Source of the DNA: Legionella_C dresdenensis
GTDB taxonomy: Bacteria; Pseudomonadota; Gammaproteobacteria; Legionellales; Legionellaceae
Direction of reading: 5' to 3'
Assembly: GCF_042649825.1 (NCBI RefSeq)
Contig: NZ_JBHSAB010000010.1
Location: 1-64,000 of the forward strand
DNA: 64,000 nt
Shown: positions 53,546-62,451 of the stretch, in pieces
How positions within the stretch are numbered: the first letter of the stretch is position 1
Layout: each line of letters opens with the position of its first letter
Translations under genes and position numbers: made by a program
Notes under the pieces: model-generated
Databases searched by the model: none
What the model was told of the DNA's origin: nothing
What the model saw: the letters and a program-made list of their open reading frames with translations, nothing else

Positions 53546-53983
53546 CTACATTTTTTTCGTCATATCCAGACTCTGAATAATGTAAGGCGGATTAGTTGCT
53601 CTGATGACAATCGCTGAAAAACGAACGGTCATATTCACTTCAGGGATATAATAATCCTGATTTATCCGCCAATAATGGATGCCGGAATAATCTCCTTCTG
53701 CTTCAATCTGAGCCGGAGCAAGCGCTTCGGGGTGTAATACCAGTTTCTGACTGCGGATAGTAGATACCCCTTGATTAAAGAACGTGCCAAGCGCCTCCCA
53801 GGCATTAACCGTATAATGACTTTTAACGGCCTCCAGCTGTTGATCGATATTATTGTAATCGAGCGCAAGGGTGTTGGATAAAGTTTGTTCTGTCCAGCTG
53901 ATTACGTCCTGCGGGCCGGCCGAATTAATAGCAGGAGTAATGAAAAATAAAAACACTAAAGCAATACATACCGATTTTTTCAC
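53546..53983 (-). CDS. DotI/IcmL-family protein (paralogue outside the dot/icm loci)
   Basis: A 145-residue protein with an N-terminal signal sequence (MKKSVCIALVFLFFITPAINS) and a periplasmic domain of the IcmL/DotI type: SWTEQTLSNTLALDYNNIDQQ, SHYTVNAWEALGTFF, then GIHYWRINQDYYIPEVNMTV. True DotI is longer and anchored by a membrane helix; here the N-terminus looks cleavable. No other secretion genes are nearby. It may be a helper or a modified copy of the type IVB inner-membrane component. Confidence 0.75.
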   Translation of the reverse strand: MKKSVCIALVFLFFITPAINSAGPQDVISWTEQTLSNTLALDYNNIDQQLEAVKSHYTVNAWEALGTFFNQGVSTIRSQKLVLHPEALAPAQIEAEGDYSGIHYWRINQDYYIPEVNMTVRFSAIVIRATNPPYIIQSLDMTKKM

Positions 53984-54023
53984 AATCAGATCCCTCTAAA
54001 TACCCCATATTTTTTATTAGTAT

Positions 54024-54055
54024 AGTGTAGGTTGGACTGTAAAGCACAACACTGT
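54024..54055. repeat. Dispersed palindrome, degenerate copy
   Basis: AGTGT-AGGTTG and CAAC-ACTGT arms around GACTGTAAAGCA, in the gap between the divergent IcmL-like and uvrA genes. A decayed member of the GGGCTTTAAAGCCC family. Confidence 0.4.
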
Positions 54056-54120
54056 ATTAACAATGAGCAAAGCTATCCATAGCCGGTTGAAGTCGTTATA
54101 ATGCTAATATTTAAGACATA

Positions 54121-56976
54121 ATGGCGAGTAAAATGGAGTCCATCAGCATTCGCGGTGCCAGAACCCATAATTTAAAAAATATTGATCTCGATCTTCCCCG
54201 TAATCAACTTATTGTCATTACCGGGCTTTCAGGTTCAGGAAAGTCGTCTCTGGCATTTGATACCCTCTATGCGGAAGGTCAGCGCCGTTATGTCGAATCG
54301 CTTTCAGCTTATGCCCGCCAGTTTCTTTCAATGATGGAAAAACCCGATGTCGATTCGATTGAGGGGTTGTCGCCCGCAATATCAATTGAGCAAAAAGCAA
54401 CCTCACATAATCCCCGATCAACGGTTGGAACGATTACTGAAATTTATGACTATTTACGGCTGTTATTTGCTCGCGTAGGGGAACCGCGTTGCCCTACCCA
54501 CAAGCTGGCTTTAAATGCGCAGACGATCAGTCAGATGGTTGATCAGGTTCTGGCCATGCCAGCAGATACCAAAGCCATGATTCTGGCGCCGGTTGTCCGG
54601 GAGCGCAAAGGCGAACATCAGCAGCTATTACAGCAATTACAGGCACAAGGTTATGTGCGTGCACGCATTGATGGCGAATTATGTGAGCTCGATGATCCGC
54701 CAAAGCTGGCCTTGCGTCAGAAACATACTATTGAAGTGGTCGTGGATCGCTTCAAAATTCGGTCTGATCTTGGCCAGCGGTTAAGTGAGTCGTTTGAAAA
54801 CGCACTTAACCTCGCTGACGGCCTGGTCACGGTTGCAGCTATGGATGACAGCTTTGAGGATATCGTATTTTCTTCTCGCTTTGCCTGTCCTGAGTGCGGT
54901 TATAGCATCAGCGAACTGGAGCCGCGATTATTTTCGTTTAATAATCCGGTAGGAGCCTGTCCGTCTTGCGACGGGCTTGGCGTTGACCAGTTTTTTGATC
55001 CGGCCAAAGTGGTTCATAACAATGAAGCGAGCCTGGCTGCAGGCGCTATCCGCGGTTGGGATAAAAAGACAACGTATTATTACCCGATGCTTGAATCGCT
55101 GGCCCGCCATTATCAATTTGATATTGAGCAGCCTTTTTGTCAATTACCAGAGCAAATCCGCAAAATAGTACTCTATGGCAGCGGTACTGAAGTGATTGAG
55201 TTTCACTACCAGCGTCCCCATGGCGGCTCTATGGTGAAAAAACACCCTTTTGAGGGGATTATCCCCAATATGAAACGGCGCTACCACGAATCCGATTCGT
55301 CCATGATGCGGGAAGAGCTGGCGCGTTATTTATCAACCCGGCCCTGTGAAACCTGCCATGGCGCAAGACTGCGTGAAGAAGCGCGTAATGTGTTTATTGA
55401 TAATAAAAATCTGCCTGAAATCAGCGCTTATTCAATCGAAAAGTCCTATGAGTTTTTTAAGGGGCTATCGCTGACAGGTTATCGCGGTGAAATCGCCGGC
55501 AAAATCAATAAGGAAATTGTCGAACGCCTCGGGTTTCTGGTGAATGTCGGGCTTGATTATTTATCGCTGGCACGCAGTGCCGAAACTTTGTCCGGCGGTG
55601 AAGCCCAGCGTATCAGACTGGCCAGCCAGATAGGCTCTGGCCTGGTTGGGGTGATGTATATTCTTGATGAACCGTCAATCGGTTTGCACCAACGGGATAA
55701 TGATCGCCTGCTTAAAACGCTGGAGCATTTAAGAAACCTTGGTAATACCGTCATTGTGGTTGAGCATGACGAAGACGCAATCCGTTCAGCCGATTATGTC
55801 CTGGATATTGGTCCTGGTGCCGGTGTTCATGGCGGAACAATAGTCGCGGCTGGTACGCCGAAACAGATTATGGCCAATTCGGAGTCTCTGACCGGACAAT
55901 ATTTGTCCGGGGTACAGGAAATTGCAATTCCGGCTAACCGTCTCCCGGTTGTTCCGGAGCGGATGATTCAGCTGCGTGGAGTAAGTTGCAATAATTTAAA
56001 TAATGTTGATGTCGATATCCCCGTTGGCCTGCTGACCTGTATTACTGGTGTGTCTGGTTCTGGCAAATCCAGCCTGATTAACGACACGCTTTACCCGGTT
56101 GCCGCCAATCAACTGAACCGCGCGAATATTCTGGTTACTGGGCAGGCAAAAGCAATCGATGGTCTTGAGCGTTGCGATAAGGTGATTGATATTGATCAAA
56201 GCCCGATTGGCCGCACGCCGCGTTCCAATCCGGCAACTTACACCGGATTGTTTACAACTATCCGGGAGTTATTTTCATCCACGCCGGAAGCCCGTGCGAG
56301 AGGGTATCAGCCAGGCCGGTTCAGTTTTAATGTCCGCGGCGGGCGTTGTGAGGCATGCCAGGGGGATGGATTGATTAAGGTGGAAATGCATTTCCTGCCT
56401 GATATTTATGTTGCCTGCGATGTTTGTCAGGGCAAACGCTATAATCGGGAAACACTCGAAATCCATTATAAAGGCAAAACTATCCATGAAGTGCTGGATA
56501 TGACTGTGGAAGATGCGCGGGTATTTTTTGATGCCATCCCCTCTCTGGCCAGAAAATGCCAGACCCTGATTGATGTCGGCCTGTCCTATATTCGCTTGGG
56601 ACAAAGCGCAACGACATTATCAGGCGGTGAGGCGCAGCGGATCAAACTGGCGCGTGAATTATCCAAACGGGATACAGGGAATACGCTGTATATTCTTGAT
56701 GAACCAACTACCGGATTACATTTTCATGATGTCAGGCAGTTGCTGGCAGTATTGTTCCGGTTAAGGGATCAAGGGAACACCGTCGTGATTATCGAGCACA
56801 ATCTGGACGTAATCAAAACGGCAGACTGGATTATTGATCTTGGACCGGAAGGCGGCAGCAAGGGCGGTAAGATAATCGCCGTGGGTACGCCTGAGCAGGT
56901 CGCGGCGTGCAAACAGTCGTATACCGGAATTTTTCTAAAACCATTATTAAAGAAAAAAAGCAGCAATGGACACTGA
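54121..56976 (+). CDS. uvrA: Excinuclease ABC subunit A
   Basis: UvrA is the damage-sensing ATPase of nucleotide excision repair. The 951-residue product has two ABC modules: Walker A GLSGSGKSSLAFDTLY near the N-terminus and GVSGSGKSSLINDTLYP near 650, ABC signatures LSGGEAQRIRLA and LSGGEAQRIKLA, and CxxC zinc sites (CPECG, CPSC, CEACQG, CDVCQG). ATG 54121 is used; ATG 54133 (MESISIRGARTHN) is possible. The 3' end overlaps thiE by 11 bases. Confidence 0.98.
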   Translation: MASKMESISIRGARTHNLKNIDLDLPRNQLIVITGLSGSGKSSLAFDTLYAEGQRRYVESLSAYARQFLSMMEKPDVDSIEGLSPAISIEQKATSHNPRSTVGTITEIYDYLRLLFARVGEPRCPTHKLALNAQTISQMVDQVLAMPADTKAMILAPVVRERKGEHQQLLQQLQAQGYVRARIDGELCELDDPPKLALRQKHTIEVVVDRFKIRSDLGQRLSESFENALNLADGLVTVAAMDDSFEDIVFSSRFACPECGYSISELEPRLFSFNNPVGACPSCDGLGVDQFFDPAKVVHNNEASLAAGAIRGWDKKTTYYYPMLESLARHYQFDIEQPFCQLPEQIRKIVLYGSGTEVIEFHYQRPHGGSMVKKHPFEGIIPNMKRRYHESDSSMMREELARYLSTRPCETCHGARLREEARNVFIDNKNLPEISAYSIEKSYEFFKGLSLTGYRGEIAGKINKEIVERLGFLVNVGLDYLSLARSAETLSGGEAQRIRLASQIGSGLVGVMYILDEPSIGLHQRDNDRLLKTLEHLRNLGNTVIVVEHDEDAIRSADYVLDIGPGAGVHGGTIVAAGTPKQIMANSESLTGQYLSGVQEIAIPANRLPVVPERMIQLRGVSCNNLNNVDVDIPVGLLTCITGVSGSGKSSLINDTLYPVAANQLNRANILVTGQAKAIDGLERCDKVIDIDQSPIGRTPRSNPATYTGLFTTIRELFSSTPEARARGYQPGRFSFNVRGGRCEACQGDGLIKVEMHFLPDIYVACDVCQGKRYNRETLEIHYKGKTIHEVLDMTVEDARVFFDAIPSLARKCQTLIDVGLSYIRLGQSATTLSGGEAQRIKLARELSKRDTGNTLYILDEPTTGLHFHDVRQLLAVLFRLRDQGNTVVIIEHNLDVIKTADWIIDLGPEGGSKGGKIIAVGTPEQVAACKQSYTGIFLKPLLKKKSSNGH

Positions 56977-57610
56977 TTATTTAAAATTAATGCTGGTGAC
57001 AAATCGCCAGACTGATGATTTAGGCAGTTATCTGGCGTTTATTGAACAATGCCTGATTGGCGGAGTGACCTCGGTTCAGCTGCGGGAGAAAAGCCCACGC
57101 TCTGAACAATTGCTTGCTGATGCCGGGCAGCTTAAATTGTTGCTGGACAGATACCAGATACCGCTGATTATCAATGATAACGTCGATTTGGCTATTGAGC
57201 TTGATGCTGCTGGCGTCCATCTTGGTCAAAGCGATGGTTGTCCTGAAACAGCCCGCGCGCGTCTGGGGCAGGATAAAATTATTGGCTTATCGCTTGAAAG
57301 CGAAGAGGATTTACTCACAAGCAATCAATTGCCAGTAAGTTACACGGCTGCCAGTGCAGTATTTGCGACGGCCAGCAAATCCAATCTCCGTAAACTATGG
57401 GGGCTTGCCGGTTTGCGGGAATTGGCTGAGCGCTGCCGGCATCCGGTTATTGCTATTGGCGGGATTGATTTGACTAACGCGGCAGATGTTGCGGCTGCAG
57501 GCGCCGCCGGCATTGCTGTTATCGGTGCATTGCACCAGGCAGACGACCCGGCGGTAGCGGCATCCAGGCTTTGCCGGTCATTTGAGGGAGGTGCCCATGC
57601 TTACCGTTGA
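56966..57610 (+). CDS. thiE: Thiamine-phosphate synthase
   Basis: ThiE joins hydroxymethylpyrimidine pyrophosphate to the thiazole phosphate. The 214-residue TIM-barrel product has VTSVQLREKSPRSEQL, LIINDNVDLAIELDAAGVHLGQSD and AIGGIDLTNA, the usual substrate-binding blocks. It begins inside the uvrA 3' end and overlaps thiM by 14 bases. No thiamine riboswitch is possible here, since uvrA coding sequence precedes it. Confidence 0.93.
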   Translation: MDTDYLKLMLVTNRQTDDLGSYLAFIEQCLIGGVTSVQLREKSPRSEQLLADAGQLKLLLDRYQIPLIINDNVDLAIELDAAGVHLGQSDGCPETARARLGQDKIIGLSLESEEDLLTSNQLPVSYTAASAVFATASKSNLRKLWGLAGLRELAERCRHPVIAIGGIDLTNAADVAAAGAAGIAVIGALHQADDPAVAASRLCRSFEGGAHAYR

Positions 57611-58400
57611 ACAGTTACACAACGCGCTATCTGTTTTGCGTGCAAGAAAGCCATTGGTATTATCATTGACCAATCAGGTGACTATGGATCTGATGGCTAA
57701 CAGCCTGTTGGCTTTAGGCGCGGCACCGCTGATGTCTAATGCCTTCGAAGAGGCTGGCGAGCTTTTGGCACTGAGTCAGGCTTTAAATATTAACATCGGT
57801 ACGTTAAATAGCAGTTTTGGCCAGGATGCGCTGCAGACAGCCAAACTGGCAAATGCGGATAATATTCCAGTCATTCTTGATCCGGTTGGCGCCGGCGCCA
57901 GTCAATTAAGAACCTTTACGGCTCAATCGTTAATGCCGCATGTCTCTATTATACGAGGTAATGCCAGTGAAATACTGGCGTTAGCTGATGAAATAAATAC
58001 AACCCGCGGTGTGGATGCAGAAGCAGAGGTCAGACAGGCAACCGAGGTCGCTACCCGTTTAACTTTAAATCAGCGGACTATTGTTGTAAGCGGCGCTGTC
58101 GATTTTGTTACCGACGGCAGCGAAGCCTTTTTTCTCCCGTTTGGTTCCCGGTTAATGACACGGGTCACCGGTATGGGCTGTACTTTAACCGCTGTGATTG
58201 CCGCTTTTGCCGGCAGTGGTTTCAGTTTGTATCAGGCTGCCTTATACGGAACGGCTTATTTCGGGCTTTGCGGGATGGCGACCGAAAGTAAAACGTTAAT
58301 GCCCGGCACATTCAGGCAATTATTTATCGATCAGTTATATAATCCAAATTGGGATTTGTTTGCGAGGTTAATTGACCAAAACACCATTAAGGAGCACTAA
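57597..58400 (+). CDS. thiM: Hydroxyethylthiazole kinase
   Basis: ThiM phosphorylates hydroxyethylthiazole in thiamine salvage. ATG 57597 is preferred because GGAGGT lies directly ahead at 4-9 bases; the product is 267 residues. Motifs LTNQVTMDLMANSLLALGAAPLM, ILDPVGAGAS, IIRGNASE and TRVTGMGCTLTAVIA (with the catalytic Cys) are diagnostic. It overlaps thiE and precedes thiD by 3 bp. Confidence 0.95.
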   Translation: MLTVEQLHNALSVLRARKPLVLSLTNQVTMDLMANSLLALGAAPLMSNAFEEAGELLALSQALNINIGTLNSSFGQDALQTAKLANADNIPVILDPVGAGASQLRTFTAQSLMPHVSIIRGNASEILALADEINTTRGVDAEAEVRQATEVATRLTLNQRTIVVSGAVDFVTDGSEAFFLPFGSRLMTRVTGMGCTLTAVIAAFAGSGFSLYQAALYGTAYFGLCGMATESKTLMPGTFRQLFIDQLYNPNWDLFARLIDQNTIKEH

Positions 58401-58403
58401 ATC

Positions 58404-59210
58404 ATGCCCATTCAGCACGTGGCACTTTCTATCGCAGGATTTGATGGTTCAGGAGGCGCAGGTATTCAGGCTGATCTGAAAGCGTTTTCTGCGCTTGGCT
58501 GCTATGGTATGACGGTATTAACTGCCTTGCCTGTACAGAATACCTGTGGCGTCAAAAGCTGTTATGAAATTCCGGTGCAGGCAGTAACCGGGCAACTGCA
58601 GACTCTATTTGAGGACATCAGGCCGCATAGCATTAAAATCGGGATGTTATATTCAGAAGAAATCATTACCGCAGTCGCTGATTTTCTTAAACAGCATGCT
58701 CAAGGGATTCCTGTGGTATTGGACCCGGTTGCTGTTGCCAAAAGCGGCGCGCCGCTGCTATTGCCAGAGGCAGTCAATGCGCTGAAAACAACAATGCTGC
58801 CGCTGGCCACATTAGTTACTCCCAATTTGCCGGAAGCGCAAACCTTGACTGGTAAAGCCATAAAATCAGCAGGGGAAATGCCTGAGGTTGCCGCATTATT
58901 ACAGGCTATGGGCGCGAAAAACGTACTGATTAAAGGCGGTCATCTGAATGAAGGCAATGCCCGTGATTTGTTGCTAAATCAAGAAGGCGAGTTACAATGG
59001 TTCACCGGACCAAGGATCCAATCAAAAAATACACATGGTACCGGCTGCACCTTATCAGCGGCCATTGCCGCCAATCTGGCGCGCGGACTTGAGCTCGCCG
59101 ATGCTTGTGCTGATGCAAAACAATATTTATCGCTGGCAATCGAATCAGCCAGCCAACAATCGGTTGGCAAAGGCCATGGTCCGGTTCATCACTTTTTTCA
59201 GTGGTGGTAG
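58404..59210 (+). CDS. thiD: Hydroxymethylpyrimidine/phosphomethylpyrimidine kinase
   Basis: ThiD phosphorylates hydroxymethylpyrimidine twice. The 268-residue ribokinase-fold product has SIAGFDGSGGAGIQADLKAFSALGCYG at the start, VLDPVAVAKSG, TLVTPNLPEAQTLTG and the anion-hole THGTGCTLSAAIAA. It follows thiM, with AAGGAG in the gap. With thiE and thiM it forms a complete salvage-and-coupling set. Confidence 0.96.
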   Translation: MPIQHVALSIAGFDGSGGAGIQADLKAFSALGCYGMTVLTALPVQNTCGVKSCYEIPVQAVTGQLQTLFEDIRPHSIKIGMLYSEEIITAVADFLKQHAQGIPVVLDPVAVAKSGAPLLLPEAVNALKTTMLPLATLVTPNLPEAQTLTGKAIKSAGEMPEVAALLQAMGAKNVLIKGGHLNEGNARDLLLNQEGELQWFTGPRIQSKNTHGTGCTLSAAIAANLARGLELADACADAKQYLSLAIESASQQSVGKGHGPVHHFFQWW

Positions 59211-59273
59211 TTGCAGTTTTGCTTGATTTAGCGTTATAACTTAATAGAGTCGGTAAACAATAAAAGGATAAAA

Positions 59274-59855
59274 ATGAAAACCGCGCTTTTTGCTACTCTA
59301 GGCCTGGTTGTGCTGCTCTTCTTCCTGGTCATTGGCGTGTATAACGCTTTGATTGCTTTGATAGAAGCCATTTATAACAATCAAAGGCAAATTGATATTC
59401 AGCTCGATCGCCGCTACAAAGTATTTGAATCACTGATTGAAACAGTGAAAAAATACATGGATTATGAAAAGACTACCCTGAAAGAAGTAGTTGAACTGCG
59501 TAATAGAGCCCAGATGGCGAAAGTAGCTGGTGATGAGAAAGAACGTATTGCCGCTGAAAATCAAATTTCACAAATCGCTGCCGGATTAAGCGTTACATTT
59601 GAACAGTATCCCGATCTGAAAGCTAACCAAAACGTGCTGCAGTTGCAGGAAGAAATCGTCAATACTGAAAATAAACTGTCATACGCCAAACAGGCTTATA
59701 ATGACAGTATTGAGCGCTACTACGCCAAGAAAAAATCCTTTTTCGAAGCGCTGGTTGTCAACATGTATGCTGCCAAACTTGACAAACAATTTGAGTATTG
59801 GTCATTGCCGGCAGAGCAAATTCAGGCTCGAGAAGACTATACTGTTAAATTTTGA
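59274..59855 (+). CDS. lemA: LemA family protein
   Basis: A 193-residue LemA-type protein with one N-terminal membrane helix (ALFATLGLVVLLFFLVIGVYNALI) and a helical bundle. YNALIALIEAIYNNQRQIDIQLDRRYKVFESLIETVKKY is the conserved start of the bundle. LemA often sits beside a membrane protease; here the HtpX-like gene starts 8 bp after its stop. It shows no known catalytic residues. Confidence 0.93.
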   Translation: MKTALFATLGLVVLLFFLVIGVYNALIALIEAIYNNQRQIDIQLDRRYKVFESLIETVKKYMDYEKTTLKEVVELRNRAQMAKVAGDEKERIAAENQISQIAAGLSVTFEQYPDLKANQNVLQLQEEIVNTENKLSYAKQAYNDSIERYYAKKKSFFEALVVNMYAAKLDKQFEYWSLPAEQIQAREDYTVKF

Positions 59856-59863
59856 GTTGCATT

Positions 59864-60889
59864 ATGCCCATATCCGATTACCACTCGTCTGCGGGTGACT
59901 GGCGTGGCCAAATAAAGAAAAATCAGCGCAAAACCCGCGTGGTCATTGCGCTTTTTCTGGCAATATATGTGGGTGTGGGATTGCTGGTCGATGTGGTTAT
60001 CTTACAAAACCTTAATCCGCAAACCAGTCTGCAACAGTGTATTACTGCATTGCTGACGCTTCAGGCTATACCTTACGCAACCCTGATTATGGGCGGCATT
60101 GCCGTGGTTTCCCTCATGGTGACATATGCTTTCTATGACCGGATTATGCTATTAGGTACGGAATATCACGAAATAACCCCGGAAAATGCACAAAGTCTTG
60201 AAGAAAAACAGCTGTATAACGTGGTCGAGGAAATGAAGGTCGCTGCTGGTATGAAATATATGCCCAAGGTCTATATCATCGAAGCCGACTATATGAACGC
60301 CTTTGCCAGCGGTTACAGTGAAAAATCAGCTATGGTAGCGATTACCCGTGGTTTGTTGAACAAGCTGGATCGCGCTGAAATGCAGGCGGTAATGGGGCAT
60401 GAACTAAGCCATATCCGTCATCTCGATACCAAATTAACTTTAACGGTCGCTATATTAAGCAATATTCTGCTAATCGTGCTGGATATGTTGTTTTATACAG
60501 TAATCTATGGCGGTAATAACCGCCGTCAGGATAACAGGCTGTTAATCGTGGTTATGATTTTGCGTAATGTACTGCCGATTATCACTGTCTTGCTAACTCT
60601 GTTCCTAAGCCGGACACGCGAATATATGGCGGATTCAGGCGCTGTGGAATTAATGCGTGATAATGAACCCATGGCAAGAGCATTATTGAAAATCAGCAGT
60701 GATCATCAGGAAAATGCCGATCAATACGCTGCACAGTATAGTCGGACGGCCCACGAACAGGTAAGAAGAGCCTCCTACCTGTTCGATCCCTCAACCATTG
60801 CTCCGCTAAATGCCTTAAGCAACGCATTCTCAACCCACCCGGATACCGAACAACGCCTCAAAGCCCTGGGCTTCAAAAAGAAAAATTAA
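59864..60889 (+). CDS. HtpX-like M48 membrane metalloprotease
   Basis: A 341-residue peptidase. Two N-terminal membrane helices are followed by the zinc site GHELSHIRH (HExxH) near residue 180, two more membrane helices and the third-ligand motif TREYMADSGAVELM (Glu). Family M48, probably membrane-protein quality control. ATG 59864 is used (MPISDYHSSAGDW); TTG at 59852 lies within lemA's stop. The long N-terminus differs from E. coli HtpX. Paired with lemA. Confidence 0.93.
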   Translation: MPISDYHSSAGDWRGQIKKNQRKTRVVIALFLAIYVGVGLLVDVVILQNLNPQTSLQQCITALLTLQAIPYATLIMGGIAVVSLMVTYAFYDRIMLLGTEYHEITPENAQSLEEKQLYNVVEEMKVAAGMKYMPKVYIIEADYMNAFASGYSEKSAMVAITRGLLNKLDRAEMQAVMGHELSHIRHLDTKLTLTVAILSNILLIVLDMLFYTVIYGGNNRRQDNRLLIVVMILRNVLPIITVLLTLFLSRTREYMADSGAVELMRDNEPMARALLKISSDHQENADQYAAQYSRTAHEQVRRASYLFDPSTIAPLNALSNAFSTHPDTEQRLKALGFKKKN

Positions 60890-60895
60890 GGAAAT

Positions 60896-60915
60896 GTTGG
60901 GTCAAACGACCCAAC
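60896..60915. repeat. Dispersed palindrome GTTGGGTC/GACCCAAC
   Basis: GTTGGGTC, AAAC, GACCCAAC six bases after the protease stop, between convergent genes. Perfect 8-bp arms; terminator-like place. Confidence 0.75.
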
Positions 60916-60951
60916 CTACTGGCGTTTTATCTCACTCTCAAGTAAAAATCC

Positions 60952-61653
60952 TCATCTCAAACCATTCTCAATCGCAGGCGGAGTAGGAACAGGAAGATAC
61001 AGTTTATCCGGCGAATGCAGATAAATAGAGATTTCCAGCACATCTTGCAATATCCCATTGGCAGCCTCTCCCGTAAGGCCGAGTCGCTCTGGCGGAGGCA
61101 GACTAAATAACATCTGAGCCACCAGCTCATAGTTAGCCTCTTTAAATGTCACATCCGCAAAAGATCCGCGCGGAGCCGGGTTAGGAATATCTTTTAATGT
61201 CAATTGTGATAAAAATTGAAAAACAGCATTAATCGGAACAGATTTATTTGTTAATTTTTTAAGCAGTGAGTAATAAGCTGGATGCAAGCTGCTTTTGCTT
61301 TTTTCACCACCAATACTTAATAACAAGTTAATTAATGGCTTGACCTGGTGAGGAATTTCGCCGGCATGGCGAATGATTTCCTGGAGATCGTTTGATTGTT
61401 TTAAGGCATTGAGTTGCTGCATATCGCTATACCAGCTCTTTAAACAAGCAAGTGAATCCCGGCCGCAGCAAAAGAACGCAAACAATTGGGTTAATCCACG
61501 CCATTGATAATCGGCAAGGACCTTTTCTATTTCCTCCGTTGTCGATACCTGACTTAGTTCTTGCGCTAGCTGTGCAGCTGTTTCCTGGTTTGAATCATTA
61601 ATGAGGCTCAATTTATTAATATATCCTTGAAGGATAGAGCTTCTTTTCATCAT
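60952..61653 (-). CDS. Hypothetical protein, effector candidate
   Basis: A 233-residue mostly helical protein, no signal peptide, not recognised. It begins MMKRSSILQGYINKLSLI, contains WRGLTQLFAFFCCGRDSLACL (cysteine pair in a hydrophobic patch) and ends PDKLYLPVPTPPAIENGLR. It lies 24 bp downstream of the ABC permease gene on the same strand and may be its third cistron, or an independent effector-like gene. The Legionella context is the only ground for the effector idea. Confidence 0.5.
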   Translation of the reverse strand: MMKRSSILQGYINKLSLINDSNQETAAQLAQELSQVSTTEEIEKVLADYQWRGLTQLFAFFCCGRDSLACLKSWYSDMQQLNALKQSNDLQEIIRHAGEIPHQVKPLINLLLSIGGEKSKSSLHPAYYSLLKKLTNKSVPINAVFQFLSQLTLKDIPNPAPRGSFADVTFKEANYELVAQMLFSLPPPERLGLTGEAANGILQDVLEISIYLHSPDKLYLPVPTPPAIENGLR

Positions 61654-61677
61654 AATATTGGTTGCCTTAAGCGCATT

Positions 61678-62451
61678 TCAGTCTCTTAATCCAATACCTT
61701 TTTTCAGCAATACCAGATTGAGAACTGTTAATAAAATAACCATAAGCAGTATAATTGACATTGAAAGAGTCATACTGACTTCATGGTGCCCAATTATAGC
61801 ATAGCGCAAAGCGTTCACCATGTACAATATTGGGTTAAAATGTGAGACTGTCTGCCAGAATGGCGGCAACATGGTTGTAGAGTAAAAAACACCGCCAAGA
61901 TAGGTGAGGGGCGTAAGAACAAAGGTAGGAATAATCATAATGTCGTCAAAATTACGGGCAAGCATTGCATTGGTAAAGCCTGCCAGTGAAAACAGGGCAG
62001 ATACCAGCAATATCACGAGTAAGGTTAACGGGATATGATTAAAATGGATATCAACAAAAAGGAACGAAATCGCATAAACCAGAATAGCAACAATCAACCC
62101 CCGCAAAACCCCGCCCATTACATAACCCAATAACAATTGGCCGTTATTCATCGGGCTTACCAGAATTTCCTCAATGCTTTTTTGAAAGCGATGGCTAAAC
62201 AAAGACGTTGACACATTGCCATATGCATTGGTAATCACCGACATCATAATCAAGCCTGGTGCGATAAACAGTGTATAACTAACGCCTTCGATAGTGCCGA
62301 TGCGGTTACCGATTAATGAGCCGAAAATTAAAAAATACAGTGTGGTAGTAATGACTGGCGGTAGAAAAACCTGGCTTGATATACGGAACATTCGAACCAG
62401 CTCTCGCCGTATCAGAGTATAAAGGGCAATCAATAATTGTTTAGTGGTCAT
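61678..62451 (-). CDS. yadH: ABC-2 type transporter permease
   Basis: A 257-residue membrane protein of the ABC-2 family, six helices, with NAYGNVSTSLFSHRFQKSIEEILVSPMNN between helices 2 and 3 and YLGGVFYSTTMLPPFWQ in the fourth loop. Closest in memory to YadH/NodJ-type exporters. Its start overlaps the stop of the ATPase gene by 11 bases. Exported substrate unknown. Confidence 0.9.
   Translation of the reverse strand: MTTKQLLIALYTLIRRELVRMFRISSQVFLPPVITTTLYFLIFGSLIGNRIGTIEGVSYTLFIAPGLIMMSVITNAYGNVSTSLFSHRFQKSIEEILVSPMNNGQLLLGYVMGGVLRGLIVAILVYAISFLFVDIHFNHIPLTLLVILLVSALFSLAGFTNAMLARNFDDIMIIPTFVLTPLTYLGGVFYSTTMLPPFWQTVSHFNPILYMVNALRYAIIGHHEVSMTLSMSIILLMVILLTVLNLVLLKKGIGLRD

Noticed and set aside
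56900..56966. Thiamine riboswitch ahead of thiE
   Set aside because: The region is uvrA coding sequence and thiE begins inside it; no room for a THI element.
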